Below are positions 1 to 8,987 of a stretch of DNA of 64,000 bases, in pieces. Where the stretch lies: contig OX044352.1 of NCBI GenBank assembly GCA_943846655.1, positions 434,001 through 498,000 on the forward strand. The letters run 5' to 3'. The stretch comes from Porticoccus sp002390525. GTDB lineage: Bacteria > Pseudomonadota > Gammaproteobacteria > Pseudomonadales > Porticoccaceae. The translations under genes and the position numbers were made by a program. Numbering within the stretch: the stretch's first letter is position 1; every line of letters starts with the position of its first letter. The notes beneath the pieces were generated by a model. That model was not told where the DNA came from. It saw only the letters and a list, made by a program, of their open reading frames with translations, and did no database searches.

Positions 1-668
1 TAAAAAGTAGTTTTTTTCAACTACTTAAACCTTTAATGCCGCCTGTAATACTTATTTTTTCAGTACTAGGATCTATTTTGTTCGGTTTAGCCACCCCAAC
101 TGAAGCAGCAGGCATAGGTGCAATTGGGGCGATTCTGCTTACTTATAATGCGAATATGCTTTCATATGACTTATTAAAAAAAGTGGCCCAAAAAACTACC
201 GAAATTACCTCTATGATTTTCCTGATATTAATTGGTGCATCTATCTTCTCTTTAGTTTTTAGAGGTTTTGGTGGAGACCAACTAGTAGAAGATCTTTTGA
301 AAAATATACCTGGAGGTCTTTTTGGAGCAACATTTTTGGTTATGTTGCTAATATTTCTTCTTGGATTTATTCTCGATTTTATAGAAATAACTTATGTGGT
401 TGTTCCAATTGTTGCCCCAGCTTTGCTTGGATTAGGTCTTGATCCGATTTGGCTTGGTATTATGATTGCAGTAAATTTACAAACTTCTTTTTTAACACCA
501 CCATTTGGTTTTTCATTATTTTATCTTAAAGGTGTAGCGCCAAATAGCGTACACATACAGGATATTTATAAAGGAGTGATGCCCTTTATAGCAATACAAA
601 TAATACTCATGGCACAACTTGCCATTTGGCCTTCAATTGCAACGTGGCTTCCATCTTTGAGTAACTAA
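1..668 (+). CDS. dctM: TRAP transporter large permease (DctM), 3' part only
   Basis: C-terminal half of the large membrane subunit of a tripartite ATP-independent periplasmic (TRAP) transporter, which imports organic acids using an ion gradient. The reading frame is open to the left window edge (in frame from base 3), so the ATG at 36 is internal and the gene starts outside the window. It shows the PTEAAGIGA motif near the left edge, several long hydrophobic segments, and the ITYVVVPIVAPALL and PPFGFSLFYLKGVAP stretches typical of DctM C-termini. The family is about 430 residues, so roughly half is missing. The substrate cannot be told from this subunit. The matching solute-binding gene should lie to the left. 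The TRAP-type lipoprotein at 42.7 kb is not adjacent to it. Confidence 0.93.
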   Translation, partial: KSSFFQLLKPLMPPVILIFSVLGSILFGLATPTEAAGIGAIGAILLTYNANMLSYDLLKKVAQKTTEITSMIFLILIGASIFSLVFRGFGGDQLVEDLLKNIPGGLFGATFLVMLLIFLLGFILDFIEITYVVVPIVAPALLGLGLDPIWLGIMIAVNLQTSFLTPPFGFSLFYLKGVAPNSVHIQDIYKGVMPFIAIQIILMAQLAIWPSIATWLPSLSN

Positions 669-678
669 CGATCGAGAA

Positions 679-942
679 CTAGTTGATCATATTCTTATCT
701 CTAAGATATTTCATCAGCTCTTGGTACCCACCTATGTATGAGTTATTGTAAAAAATTTGTGGGACTGTATTTGCAGGCTTTCCAATTTTTTGAGCTAGAT
801 CATCTGGGTTTATATTTTCTGTATGAATATCAATGTAATCGAACTGTATAAGATTTGCCTGAAGAACTGTCTTTGCTTGACGACAAAATCCACATGCTTG
901 ATGTCCATATATAGTAAATATATCAATTTTATTATCTATCAT
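679..942 (-). CDS. Glutaredoxin, dithiol-type (CGFC active site)
   Basis: Small thiol-disulfide oxidoreductase that reduces protein or glutathione-mixed disulfides in the cytoplasm. The active site reads CGFC (in YGHQACGFCRQAK), followed by the family TVPQIF cis-proline loop and a GGYQEL glutathione-binding turn. The length of 87 residues fits GrxC/GrxA-like proteins. I start it at 942 rather than the longer 996: an AGGA ribosome site lies about ten bases before that ATG, and the upstream extension is hydrophobic filler not seen in glutaredoxins. The active site mixes the CPYC (dithiol) and CGFS (monothiol) patterns: it has the Gly-Phe of CGFS but keeps the second cysteine. It is convergent with dctM, 10 bases away. 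Confidence 0.88.
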   Translation of the reverse strand: MIDNKIDIFTIYGHQACGFCRQAKTVLQANLIQFDYIDIHTENINPDDLAQKIGKPANTVPQIFYNNSYIGGYQELMKYLRDKNMIN

Positions 943-1028
943 AAGAGATTTTTCCTGATAAAATATTTGAAATAAAAATAAAAAATAAAGGACCACAGCA
1001 AGATGTCAGTAACTGATTTTATAAATAC

Positions 1029-1057
1029 TTACTATTCATTGTCTGCAGCCTTATAAT
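1029..1057 (+). promoter_or_regulatory. Possible promoter of glyQ-glyS
   Basis: TTACTA (1029-1034), a 17-base spacer, then TATAAT (1052-1057), lying 32 bases before the glyQ start. The -10 is perfect and the -35 is weak. In an AT-rich gap this can occur by chance. Confidence 0.35.
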
Positions 1058-1088
1058 CATTAATATTATATTCTAAGAGGAAGCCTAG

Positions 1089-2042
1089 GTGTCGCAAATT
1101 AAGAAGGATTGTACTTCGTTTCAAGAGTTAATCTTATCCTTACAAAAATTTTGGTCTGATCATGGGTGTGTTATTTTGCAACCCCTTGATATGGAAGTTG
1201 GTGCAGGTACATTTCATCCAGCTACTTTTTTGCGTGCTATTGGACCTGAAGTTTGGAACTCCGCTTATGTACAACCATGTCGAAGGCCAGCTGATGGTCG
1301 GTATGGCGATAACCCAAATCGCCTTCAACATTATTATCAATTTCAGGTGATACTAAAACCCTCGCCATCAAATATACAACAACTCTACTTAGACTCACTC
1401 AAAATGTTAGGAATTGATACAACAATACATGATATTCGTTTTGTTGAGGATAACTGGGAGTCTCCCTCGCTCGGTGCATGGGGGCTCGGCTGGGAAGTAT
1501 GGCTTAATGGAATGGAGATAACACAATTTACATATTTCCAGCAAGTGGGCGGTCTTGAATGCTTTCCAGTGGCTGGAGAAATAACCTATGGTCTTGAGCG
1601 CATTGCCATGCATCTTCAAGGAGTTGACAATGTATATGATCTGGTCTGGACCAGTGGCGATGAGGGTGTTGTAACCTACGGAGATGTATTTCATCAAAAC
1701 GAGGTTGAAATGTCAGCATATAACTACGAAGAAGCTGATATTGATTTCATGCGCGAAACATTTAATCAACTCGAATCTGATTGTAGGCGACTTGTTAATA
1801 AAGGACTTCCGTTACCAGGTTACGAGATGGTTATAAAGGCTTCGCATGCATTCAATTTGCTTGATGCACGCCACGCAATATCGGTAACTGAGAGGCAGCG
1901 TTATATTTTAAGGATTCGAACTCTAGCTAAGTCTGTTGCAGAAGCATACTTCAACTCTAGAAGTGCACTTGGATTTCCATTAGCATCAAAAGAAATGGCA
2001 GACAGGGCAATAAGGCGTATTGGGGGGAAAAGTAATGGCTGA
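1089..2042 (+). CDS. glyQ: Glycine--tRNA ligase alpha subunit
   Basis: Catalytic subunit of the bacterial alpha2beta2 glycyl-tRNA synthetase, which charges tRNA-Gly using ATP. The 317-residue protein carries the family signatures VGAGTFHPATFLRAIGP and CRRPADGRYGDNPNR near the N-terminus and SVTERQRYILRIRTLA near the C-terminus. The start is GTG at 1089, with AGAGGA about nine bases upstream. Its last 8 bases overlap the start of glyS, so the two subunits are translationally coupled, matching their equal stoichiometry. Length and order match gammaproteobacterial glyQ. Confidence 0.98.
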   Translation: MSQIKKDCTSFQELILSLQKFWSDHGCVILQPLDMEVGAGTFHPATFLRAIGPEVWNSAYVQPCRRPADGRYGDNPNRLQHYYQFQVILKPSPSNIQQLYLDSLKMLGIDTTIHDIRFVEDNWESPSLGAWGLGWEVWLNGMEITQFTYFQQVGGLECFPVAGEITYGLERIAMHLQGVDNVYDLVWTSGDEGVVTYGDVFHQNEVEMSAYNYEEADIDFMRETFNQLESDCRRLVNKGLPLPGYEMVIKASHAFNLLDARHAISVTERQRYILRIRTLAKSVAEAYFNSRSALGFPLASKEMADRAIRRIGGKSNG

Positions 2043-4116
2043 TTTTTTAGTGGAAATAGGCACAGAAGAGCTTCCACCTAAAGCATTAATGAATCTCGCT
2101 AACGCGTTTCATGATCATGTTGCTAATGGGTTCAAGAATAATACCTTTGGCTTCAGCAAGACAAAAGTTTTTGCCACTCCGAGAAGAATAGCAATTTTAC
2201 TCGAAAATCTTGATAAACAAGCACCTAGTAAAGAAATCACTATCTGGGGACCTCCTACAAAAATTGCATTTGATGCAGCAGGTGAACCAACCGCGGCTGG
2301 CATAGCGTTTGCAAAAAAAAATAGTATTCCGATAGAATCATTATCTGAGATGGTTGGAAACAACCAAGGAAAAGAAAAATTGTTCAGTAAATCGAAAAAA
2401 CCAGGGTTAAAAGTAGAAGACCTTGCAGAAAATTTGATTAGAGAAGCTATAAGCGCACTACCAATTCCAAAGAAAATGCGATGGGGTTCAAATGCTTTTG
2501 AGTTTATTCGCCCCTTACAATGGGTATTAATTTTGTTTGGTAACAAAATTATCAATTCACAAATTATGGGTTTAAAAGCAAGTAATATAACCTACGGTCA
2601 TCGATTTCATAGCAAGAATCAAATTATAGTAGATGAGCCAAGGGAGTATGAATCTTGTCTCCGCGAAGCCAATGTAATTGCTTGTTTCTCTGAACGTAGA
2701 GAGCTAATAAGCTCTGCTATAAAGAAAATAGCAAAAAAAGTATGCGGAATAGCTATTGTTGATGCTTCATTGCTTGATGAAGTAACAGCACTTAATGAAT
2801 GGCCTGTAGCGCTTCTAGGTAGCTTTGACAGAGAATTTCTAGAAGTGCCAACCGAAGCACTAATTTCGTCAATGGCAGAGCATCAAAAATATTTTCATTT
2901 AACTAATACTGATGGTGAGCTTTTACCACTTTTCATAACAATTTCTAATATTGAAAGCAAAGATTCCTCTCAAATAATTCGTGGCAATGAAAGAGTTATT
3001 CGGCCGAGGCTATCCGATGCTGCTTTTTTTTATAACACTGATAAAAAAACTACGCTCGAGAAAAGGAGAGAGTCACTAAAGTCTATAATTTTTCAAGAAC
3101 AGCTCGGTACTATATACGAAAAGACAGACCGCCTTAGTGCTCTCGCAGAGTATATTGCACCTATAGTTAATGCCGATATATCATTATCAGTTAGAGCAGC
3201 TCAGTTATGTAAGTCAGACTTAGTAACAGATATGGTTGGAGAGTTTGAAAGTCTTCAAGGAATCATGGGAAAGTATTATGCAACTAACGATGGAGAAAAG
3301 CCTGAAGTTGCTGAGGCGATACAAGAGCACTACTTGCCAAAATTTTCTAAGGATGCAATACCCAAAACAGCTATAGGTATAACTTTAGCTATTTGTGATC
3401 GTCTAGATACATTAGTTGGAATATTTGGTATCGGACAACAACCATCTGGCTCAAAAGACCCATTTGCACTCCGCCGTTCCAGTCTAGGGCTACTGAGAAT
3501 AATCATTGAACATAATATAAATTTAAATCTTTATGAAGTTTTAAAAAAGGCAGCTACAGGGCACCAGCAACTGCAAACTGATGATGATCAAATTTGTATG
3601 CAAGTACTCACTTACGTAAAAGAACGCTTTAGAGCTTGGTATGAAGAAGAAGGTATACCAACTGAAGTTTTTTTATCTGTTTCTGCCAGAAACCTAAATA
3701 ACCCTCTCGATATACATCGGCGCGTATATGCAGTCCATACGTTCACTAGATTCCCTGAAGCCGTAACATTAGCCGCTGCAAACAAAAGAGTATCTAATAT
3801 ACTTGCAAAAAATCCATTAAAGGATATGTCAGCGCCAATTAATAAGGACCTTTTGTGCGAGCCGTCAGAGCTCGCATTAACTAAAATAGTTGAAAATCTT
3901 GAGAAAAAAATACAGCCATTGCTCCAAGAACAGTCATATACGTCAGTATTAAAACTATTGTCTGGACTTGCCATACCTATAGATAATTTCTTCGATGATG
4001 TTATGGTTGTGACTGACGATGATGAAACACGTATCAATCGTCTTGTACTGTTGCACAAATTAAGGGCTTTATTTCTCCAGGTAGCTGATATTTCATTATT
4101 GGTTCCAGAGAGATGA
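2035..4116 (+). CDS. glyS: Glycine--tRNA ligase beta subunit
   Basis: Beta subunit of the heterotetrameric glycyl-tRNA synthetase; it binds tRNA and carries HD-like and anticodon-binding regions. The ATG at 2035 gives MADFLVEIGTEELP, the conserved N-terminus, with a GGGGGG ribosome site at 2022-2027; a longer in-frame TTG start at 2020 is not needed. Visible signatures include PTEALISSMAEHQKYF, FFYNTDKK, and GQQPSGSKDPFALRRSSLG in the HD region. At 693 residues it is the usual length. It overlaps glyQ by 8 bases and is followed after 47 bases by gmhB. Confidence 0.98.
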   Translation: MADFLVEIGTEELPPKALMNLANAFHDHVANGFKNNTFGFSKTKVFATPRRIAILLENLDKQAPSKEITIWGPPTKIAFDAAGEPTAAGIAFAKKNSIPIESLSEMVGNNQGKEKLFSKSKKPGLKVEDLAENLIREAISALPIPKKMRWGSNAFEFIRPLQWVLILFGNKIINSQIMGLKASNITYGHRFHSKNQIIVDEPREYESCLREANVIACFSERRELISSAIKKIAKKVCGIAIVDASLLDEVTALNEWPVALLGSFDREFLEVPTEALISSMAEHQKYFHLTNTDGELLPLFITISNIESKDSSQIIRGNERVIRPRLSDAAFFYNTDKKTTLEKRRESLKSIIFQEQLGTIYEKTDRLSALAEYIAPIVNADISLSVRAAQLCKSDLVTDMVGEFESLQGIMGKYYATNDGEKPEVAEAIQEHYLPKFSKDAIPKTAIGITLAICDRLDTLVGIFGIGQQPSGSKDPFALRRSSLGLLRIIIEHNINLNLYEVLKKAATGHQQLQTDDDQICMQVLTYVKERFRAWYEEEGIPTEVFLSVSARNLNNPLDIHRRVYAVHTFTRFPEAVTLAAANKRVSNILAKNPLKDMSAPINKDLLCEPSELALTKIVENLEKKIQPLLQEQSYTSVLKLLSGLAIPIDNFFDDVMVVTDDDETRINRLVLLHKLRALFLQVADISLLVPER

Positions 4117-4163
4117 TGGACCCAGATTGATTTTATAAGAATTTACAAAGGTAAGCTTATCTT

Positions 4164-4718
4164 ATGGTCAAACTAATTATTCTTGATCGGGATGGCGTAA
4201 TAAACCAAGATTCAGATACTTATATAAAAACAGCCGATGAGTGGAGGCCAATTCCCGGAAGTATTGACGCCATCGTAAGGTTGTTTCGTTCTGGCTATAA
4301 AGTAGTTGTCGCCACAAATCAATCCGGTATTGGGCGAGGTTTTTTTAGTTACGATGCACTTGAAGAAATGCATTTAAAACTCAAAAATTTATTACTAAGC
4401 TCTAATGTCACGCTTAGCGGAATATTTTTTTGTCCTCATACACCTGAAGATGAGTGTGGATGCAGAAAACCAGCATCTGGACTTTTAGATCAGATAACTG
4501 AAGAACTAAATATAGATCTAACAGGTGTTCATATAGTTGGTGATAGTCTTCGTGATCTTCAAGCTGGCCTTAAATATAATTGTTCACCGATTTTAGTTCG
4601 AACAGGCAAGGGAAATAATACTGAAATTCAACTAAAGAAAGAACAGAACCTAATTTTAAAACAAACAAGAATTTTTGATAATTTAGCCTGCGTTGCAGAC
4701 TACTTATGCGATGGTTAA
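4164..4718 (+). CDS. gmhB: D-glycero-beta-D-manno-heptose 1,7-bisphosphate 7-phosphatase
   Basis: HAD-family phosphatase that removes the C7 phosphate from heptose bisphosphate on the way to ADP-heptose for the lipopolysaccharide inner core. The catalytic aspartates are in LDRDGV (Asp8, Asp10). A zinc-binding loop follows as Cys90-x-His92 and Cys98-x-Cys100 (CPHTPEDECGC), which marks GmhB among HAD proteins, and VGDSLRDLQAG supplies the metal-binding aspartate of motif IV. The length of 184 residues is normal. It sits between glyS and plsC as in Pseudomonas, and its end overlaps or abuts the possible starts of plsC. Confidence 0.95.
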   Translation: MVKLIILDRDGVINQDSDTYIKTADEWRPIPGSIDAIVRLFRSGYKVVVATNQSGIGRGFFSYDALEEMHLKLKNLLLSSNVTLSGIFFCPHTPEDECGCRKPASGLLDQITEELNIDLTGVHIVGDSLRDLQAGLKYNCSPILVRTGKGNNTEIQLKKEQNLILKQTRIFDNLACVADYLCDG

Positions 4719-4737
4719 ATTATCACTTTATATAAAT

Positions 4738-5460
4738 ATGAAAATATTAATTTCTTTTATACGTTCAACTATATTTTATACTTTATACGGTATAGTTATA
4801 ACCATTTTCGGAACATTTACCTGCACGTTCGGCGCTATTCTCCCGATCAAATTACGCCAAAATGTAGCTACTTTTGCTAATGAAATTATCATTAAGTGGC
4901 TACACCTGAGTTGTGGGATAAAACTAATAGTTGATGGCTTAGAGAATATACCCGATACACCTTGCGTTATACTGAGCAAGCATCAGTCAGGATGGGAAAC
5001 CTTTTATCTTCAGCGATTACTTAGGCCAGTAAGCACTATTTTAAAAAAAGAGCTTTTCTGGATCCCTTTTTTCGGCTGGGCTCTGTATTTTATGCATCCT
5101 ATTGCTATTGATCGTGGTAACCCTAGAAAAGCTTTGAAGCAAATTCTATGTCAAGGAACAGATAGGTTATCAAATGGTCAAAATGTCCTCATATATCCTG
5201 AAGGAACAAGGGTCAAACCTGGAGTAATTGGTCGCTATGGTAGAAGTGGTGCTGCTCTGGCTATTGCTGCAAATGTTCCTATACTCCCGATCTCACATAA
5301 TGCTGGGCATTGTTGGCCAAAGCATAGTTTTTTAAAGTGGCCTGGAACTATTCATGTTGTTATTGCTGATGCTATTAATACAAAAAATATGGACAGCCGA
5401 CATTTAACTGAACATGTGAAGAATATAATCGAAACTGCTCAAAAAGAATTAAAAATCTAG
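4738..5460 (+). CDS. plsC: 1-acyl-sn-glycerol-3-phosphate acyltransferase
   Basis: Membrane-bound enzyme that acylates lysophosphatidic acid to phosphatidic acid in phospholipid synthesis. The acyltransferase box is HQSGWE, an H-x4-E form of the usual HX4D as in the HdtS/PlsC group of Pseudomonas. It is followed by AIDRGNPRKALKQ, YPEGTR and SHNAGHCWP. The N-terminus is one hydrophobic helix. I start at ATG 4738 because the resulting N-terminus aligns with Pseudomonas relatives as I remember them. ATG 4711 and 4693 are in frame upstream, overlap gmhB, and none of the three has a strong ribosome site. The stop overlaps the end of gyrB, on the other strand, by 12 bases. Confidence 0.92.
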   Translation: MKILISFIRSTIFYTLYGIVITIFGTFTCTFGAILPIKLRQNVATFANEIIIKWLHLSCGIKLIVDGLENIPDTPCVILSKHQSGWETFYLQRLLRPVSTILKKELFWIPFFGWALYFMHPIAIDRGNPRKALKQILCQGTDRLSNGQNVLIYPEGTRVKPGVIGRYGRSGAALAIAANVPILPISHNAGHCWPKHSFLKWPGTIHVVIADAINTKNMDSRHLTEHVKNIIETAQKELKI

Positions 5461-7863
5461 ATTAGTAACAGTTAATGCATTCTTTTCAATAAAATCACGT
5501 CTAGGTTCAACCAAGTCACCCATCAAAGTTGTAAACATTAGGTCAGCAGCAATTGCATCTTCAACTGTCACTTTGAGCATTCTCCTGGCCTCTGGATTCA
5601 TCGTTGTATCCCATAGCTGAGATGGATTCATTTCTCCCAAACCCTTATATCTTTGTATGTTATAGCCTCGCTTTGATTCAGCCATTAGCCAATCTATGCC
5701 GTCACTAAAGCTTTCTATGGATTTTTTTGTTTCCCCACACATTATATATGCCCCCTCTTCTAGCAAGCCTGTTAATTTTAGACCTAAAGATGCAATGGTG
5801 TCGTACTCTGTTGAGGCAAAGAAATCACGCGTGAAGTAATAAGGAGTCGGAACACCATGTGCTGTTATAAGTACTTCTAGAGAAAAGTACTGATCTTCTC
5901 CTCTGTGGGATGAAATAACATAGCTTTTGCTGCCAGAGGCCTTTTTTGTCTCCATAGCTTCCAACAGTTGTTGGGCTAATTTTTTAACAAAAGACTCGTC
6001 ATTCATATTTTTTGGGTTAATTTTAGGTAGAAAAATTAGTGCTTTTAATATTTCTATTGGGTGAGTTCGGGATAATCCTTCTATAATAGCCATAACCTGC
6101 CGATGTTCAGATACTAGTTCTTCAAGAGGTCCGCCACTTATACCCGGAGCATCGTTGTTGACGTGCAAGCTCGTCCCCTCTAGTGCTGATTGCGTCAAGA
6201 AACTAGTTAGCTCTTGATCATCTTTAAGATATTGTTCCTGCTTTCCTTTGCTGATCTTATAAAGCGGTGGCTGTGCTATGAAAATGTTGCCTCTCTCTAC
6301 TAGTTCACGCATCTGTCTAAAGAAAAAAGTTAAAAGCAATGTCCGTATGTGCGAACCGTCAACATCGGCATCCGTCATTATCAAAATAGTATGATAGCGA
6401 AGCTTTTCTGGGTCAAATTCTGTCGAACCTATTCCACAACCTAGCGCTGTTATTAGTGTTCCAACTTCTGCACTAGATAACATTTTATCGAATCTTGCTT
6501 TTTCAACATTCAATATCTTGCCTTTCAATGGGAGGATCGCTTGGGTTCTTCGGTCCCTTCCTTGCTTTGCTGAGCCACCAGCAGAATCACCCTCAACCAA
6601 GTAGAGTTCTGATAATGCTGGATCCTTCTCTTGGCAATCCGATAACTTACCAGGTAAGCCTGCGATATCCAAAGCCCCCTTGCGACGAGTCATATCTCTT
6701 GCTTTTCTTGCTGCCTCACGAGCTCTTGCAGCCTCTACCATCTTATTAACTATGCTTTTTGCTTCTTGAGGGTTTTCAAGTAAATAGTCTGTAAAATGTA
6801 TTCCCATTTCTTGTTCAACAGCGGATTTTACTTCAGAGCTTACTAATTTCTCTTTTGTCTGCGACGAAAATTTAGGGTCTGGAACTTTTACAGAAACAAT
6901 AGCTGTTAAGCCTTCTCTAGCGTCGTCACCCGAAGTGCTCACTTTATTGTTTTTACCCATACCTTCTTTCTCAATATAAGTATTGAGGCTTCTAGTAAGT
7001 GCTGATCTAAATCCAGCTAAATGAGTTCCACCGTCCCTTTGAGGGATATTATTCGTATAACATAGAATATTTTCTTGATAGGTGTCGTTCCACTGAAGCG
7101 CAATTTCTACTCCAACTCCATCGTCGCGAAACTTAGAGAAATGCACAGGTTTATTAATAGTAAGTTTATTGGTATTTAAGTAATCGACAAATGCTCTTAA
7201 TCCGCCCTCATACTCAAAAATATCTTCTTTGGCTGTTCTCTCATCTTTTAGCACAATCCTCACACCGGAATTTAGAAAAGAGAGCTCTCTGAGCCTTTTA
7301 ACTAAAATCTCATAATGAAATTGAATATTAGTAAAAGTTTCCGTAGAAGGTATGAAGTGTATAGCAGTGCCGGTTTCCTTTGTTTTTCCCATCAATGTTA
7401 ACGGTGAATCAGGAATGCCATGCTTGTAAGTTTGTTCGTGTATTTCGCCGCCACGCTTTATGGTTAATTTCACATGTCGTGATAATGCATTTACCACTGA
7501 GACACCTACCCCATGCAAACCGCCTGATATTTTGTAGCTGTCTTCGTCAAACTTTCCGCCCGCGTGTAAAACCGTCATGATTACTTCGGCACCTGACACA
7601 CCCTCCTCGTGTATCTCAGTAGGTATGCCGCGACCATTATCAGAAACCGTTACAGACTCATCATGATGAACGGTAACAACAATTTCGGAGCAATGCCCTT
7701 CAAGGGCCTCATCTATGGAATTGTCTACTATCTCAAAGACCATATGATGCAGTCCAGTGCCGTCGTCTGTATCTCCAATATACATTCCTGGGCGCTTTCT
7801 GACTGCATCTAAGCCTTTTAAAACTTTTATACTGTCTGAATCATATGTCTGATCTTTACTCAT
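5449..7863 (-). CDS. gyrB: DNA gyrase subunit B
   Basis: ATPase subunit of DNA gyrase, which introduces negative supercoils with GyrA. The GHKL ATPase domain is at the N-terminus (EIVDNSIDEALEG, DNGRGIP, GGLHGVGVSVVNALS). The TOPRIM domain shows EGDSAGGSAKQGRDR and MTDADVDGSHIRTLLLTF, and the C-terminal tail shows QRYKGLGEMNPSQLWDTTM. About 170 residues between the TOPRIM motifs and the tail are the insert typical of gammaproteobacterial GyrB, which explains the 804-residue length. It is the last gene of dnaA-dnaN-recF-gyrB, separated from recF by 29 bases, and convergent with plsC. Confidence 0.99.
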   Translation of the reverse strand: MSKDQTYDSDSIKVLKGLDAVRKRPGMYIGDTDDGTGLHHMVFEIVDNSIDEALEGHCSEIVVTVHHDESVTVSDNGRGIPTEIHEEGVSGAEVIMTVLHAGGKFDEDSYKISGGLHGVGVSVVNALSRHVKLTIKRGGEIHEQTYKHGIPDSPLTLMGKTKETGTAIHFIPSTETFTNIQFHYEILVKRLRELSFLNSGVRIVLKDERTAKEDIFEYEGGLRAFVDYLNTNKLTINKPVHFSKFRDDGVGVEIALQWNDTYQENILCYTNNIPQRDGGTHLAGFRSALTRSLNTYIEKEGMGKNNKVSTSGDDAREGLTAIVSVKVPDPKFSSQTKEKLVSSEVKSAVEQEMGIHFTDYLLENPQEAKSIVNKMVEAARAREAARKARDMTRRKGALDIAGLPGKLSDCQEKDPALSELYLVEGDSAGGSAKQGRDRRTQAILPLKGKILNVEKARFDKMLSSAEVGTLITALGCGIGSTEFDPEKLRYHTILIMTDADVDGSHIRTLLLTFFFRQMRELVERGNIFIAQPPLYKISKGKQEQYLKDDQELTSFLTQSALEGTSLHVNNDAPGISGGPLEELVSEHRQVMAIIEGLSRTHPIEILKALIFLPKINPKNMNDESFVKKLAQQLLEAMETKKASGSKSYVISSHRGEDQYFSLEVLITAHGVPTPYYFTRDFFASTEYDTIASLGLKLTGLLEEGAYIMCGETKKSIESFSDGIDWLMAESKRGYNIQRYKGLGEMNPSQLWDTTMNPEARRMLKVTVEDAIAADLMFTTLMGDLVEPRRDFIEKNALTVTNLDF

Positions 7864-7892
7864 ATATAAATCCTAGATAAATATTTTTTTGA

Positions 7893-8978
7893 TCATTGAG
7901 TAATCTTTCCATGTTCCACGTGAAACATTTTCATATTAAGGTCTTCTTTGGGCCAACTGTTTAGCAGGTCTTCCTTAAGCACACCAGTTACAAAAGTTTG
8001 TGCCCCTAAATCCCACAATAATTTACCTACTTTTTTTCTATGAGAAAAATCTAACTCGGAGGGTAAGTCATCTATCAAATATAGACACTTTTCTGCTGTT
8101 TTTTCATAATACAAATACCCCTGAGCTATTTGCATTGCAGCAACCAAAATTTTTGATTGACCTCTAGACAGAACCTCGTTGGCCGGTTTTGCATCAAGGC
8201 TAATTCGTAAATCTGACCTCTGAGGCCCATGAGTCGTTACTCTCATGTTTATGTCCTTTTGTTGATTCTTCTCTAGTATTTCTAATAATTTTTTATCAGT
8301 ATCCCAACCTGAATAATACTTGAATTCAAAGTTACCCAGATCTGTAATTTCACTTAAAACCCACTTTATTTTTTCAACTAAGCCCACAAGATAAATCTTT
8401 CGATATTTATCAATTGCTTCTGCAAAGCTTACAAACTCGGTATTCCATGAATTAAGTAAATCAACGTTTATTCTATCACATCGCAACAATGAATTCCGCT
8501 GCTTAAGAGTTCGTTTAAAGTTTTTAAGTGATTTTCTGTATGAATGTTCCACGTGGAACAATCCCCAATCCAGGTATTGTCGTCTAAATTGAGGTCCGCC
8601 GTCTAACAACTTGAATGTATCAGAATTAATGAGTAAAAGGGGCATTGTGTCTGCTAAAGACGATGAATTATTGACCTTTTGCCCATTCATTTTAAACCTA
8701 AAATCGTTATTTCGAGTTCTTGTGACACCCAGAGATATGTTTACATCATTTTTGTCGATTAACCCAAAAACTGTACAGGACTCTTCGTTTTCATTAATTA
8801 CAAGGTCTAATGTGCGTGATCGAAATGATCTTCCACGACCAAGGACATACAATCCTTCGAGGACACTTGTTTTTCCACTACCATTTTCACCAAAAAAGAA
8901 ATTAGATGTTGGAGATAACGATACTTCGTTGCTAGTTAAATTTCTTAGGCCGTGTATACCAATTTTTTTAAGGTGCAT
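7893..8978 (-). CDS. recF: DNA replication and repair protein RecF
   Basis: SMC-like ATPase that binds gapped DNA and helps load RecA with RecO and RecR. Walker A is GENGSGKTS (residues 30-38). The ABC signature region VLSRGQSKILVAAMQIAQG and a Walker B LYLIDDLPSELD lie in the C-terminal third. At 361 residues it is full length. It sits 9 bases after dnaN. Unusually, the coding sequence contains two 16-base palindromes matching the ParB-binding site parS; both encode Phe-His-Val-Glu-His (residues 141-145 and 352-356, the latter almost at the C-terminus). The second lies in a tail that looks non-conserved, so DNA function may have shaped the protein sequence there. Confidence 0.98.
   Translation of the reverse strand: MHLKKIGIHGLRNLTSNEVSLSPTSNFFFGENGSGKTSVLEGLYVLGRGRSFRSRTLDLVINENEESCTVFGLIDKNDVNISLGVTRTRNNDFRFKMNGQKVNNSSSLADTMPLLLINSDTFKLLDGGPQFRRQYLDWGLFHVEHSYRKSLKNFKRTLKQRNSLLRCDRINVDLLNSWNTEFVSFAEAIDKYRKIYLVGLVEKIKWVLSEITDLGNFEFKYYSGWDTDKKLLEILEKNQQKDINMRVTTHGPQRSDLRISLDAKPANEVLSRGQSKILVAAMQIAQGYLYYEKTAEKCLYLIDDLPSELDFSHRKKVGKLLWDLGAQTFVTGVLKEDLLNSWPKEDLNMKMFHVEHGKITQ
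7912..7927. promoter_or_regulatory. parS: parS-like ParB-binding site, proximal
   Basis: TGTTCCACGTGAAACA matches the bacterial parS consensus TGTTNCACGTGAAACA at every position and is a near-perfect inverted repeat. It lies within the last codons of recF. parA and parB are encoded 11 kb away in this window, so a chromosomal ParABS system is present to use it. Confidence 0.85.
8545..8560. promoter_or_regulatory. parS: parS-like ParB-binding site, distal
   Basis: TGTTCCACGTGGAACA is a perfect 16-base palindrome inside recF. It differs from the canonical parS at one base of the right arm and is the form I remember for Pseudomonas parS sites. It lies 618 bases from the first site, so the pair forms a small cluster like those near other bacterial origins. 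Confidence 0.82.
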
Positions 8979-8987
8979 AATTTCAGG

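Noticed and set aside
1140..1697. Several open frames of 60-96 codons on both strands inside glyQ
   Set aside because: They are shadows of a fully conserved gene and have no ribosome sites or family motifs.
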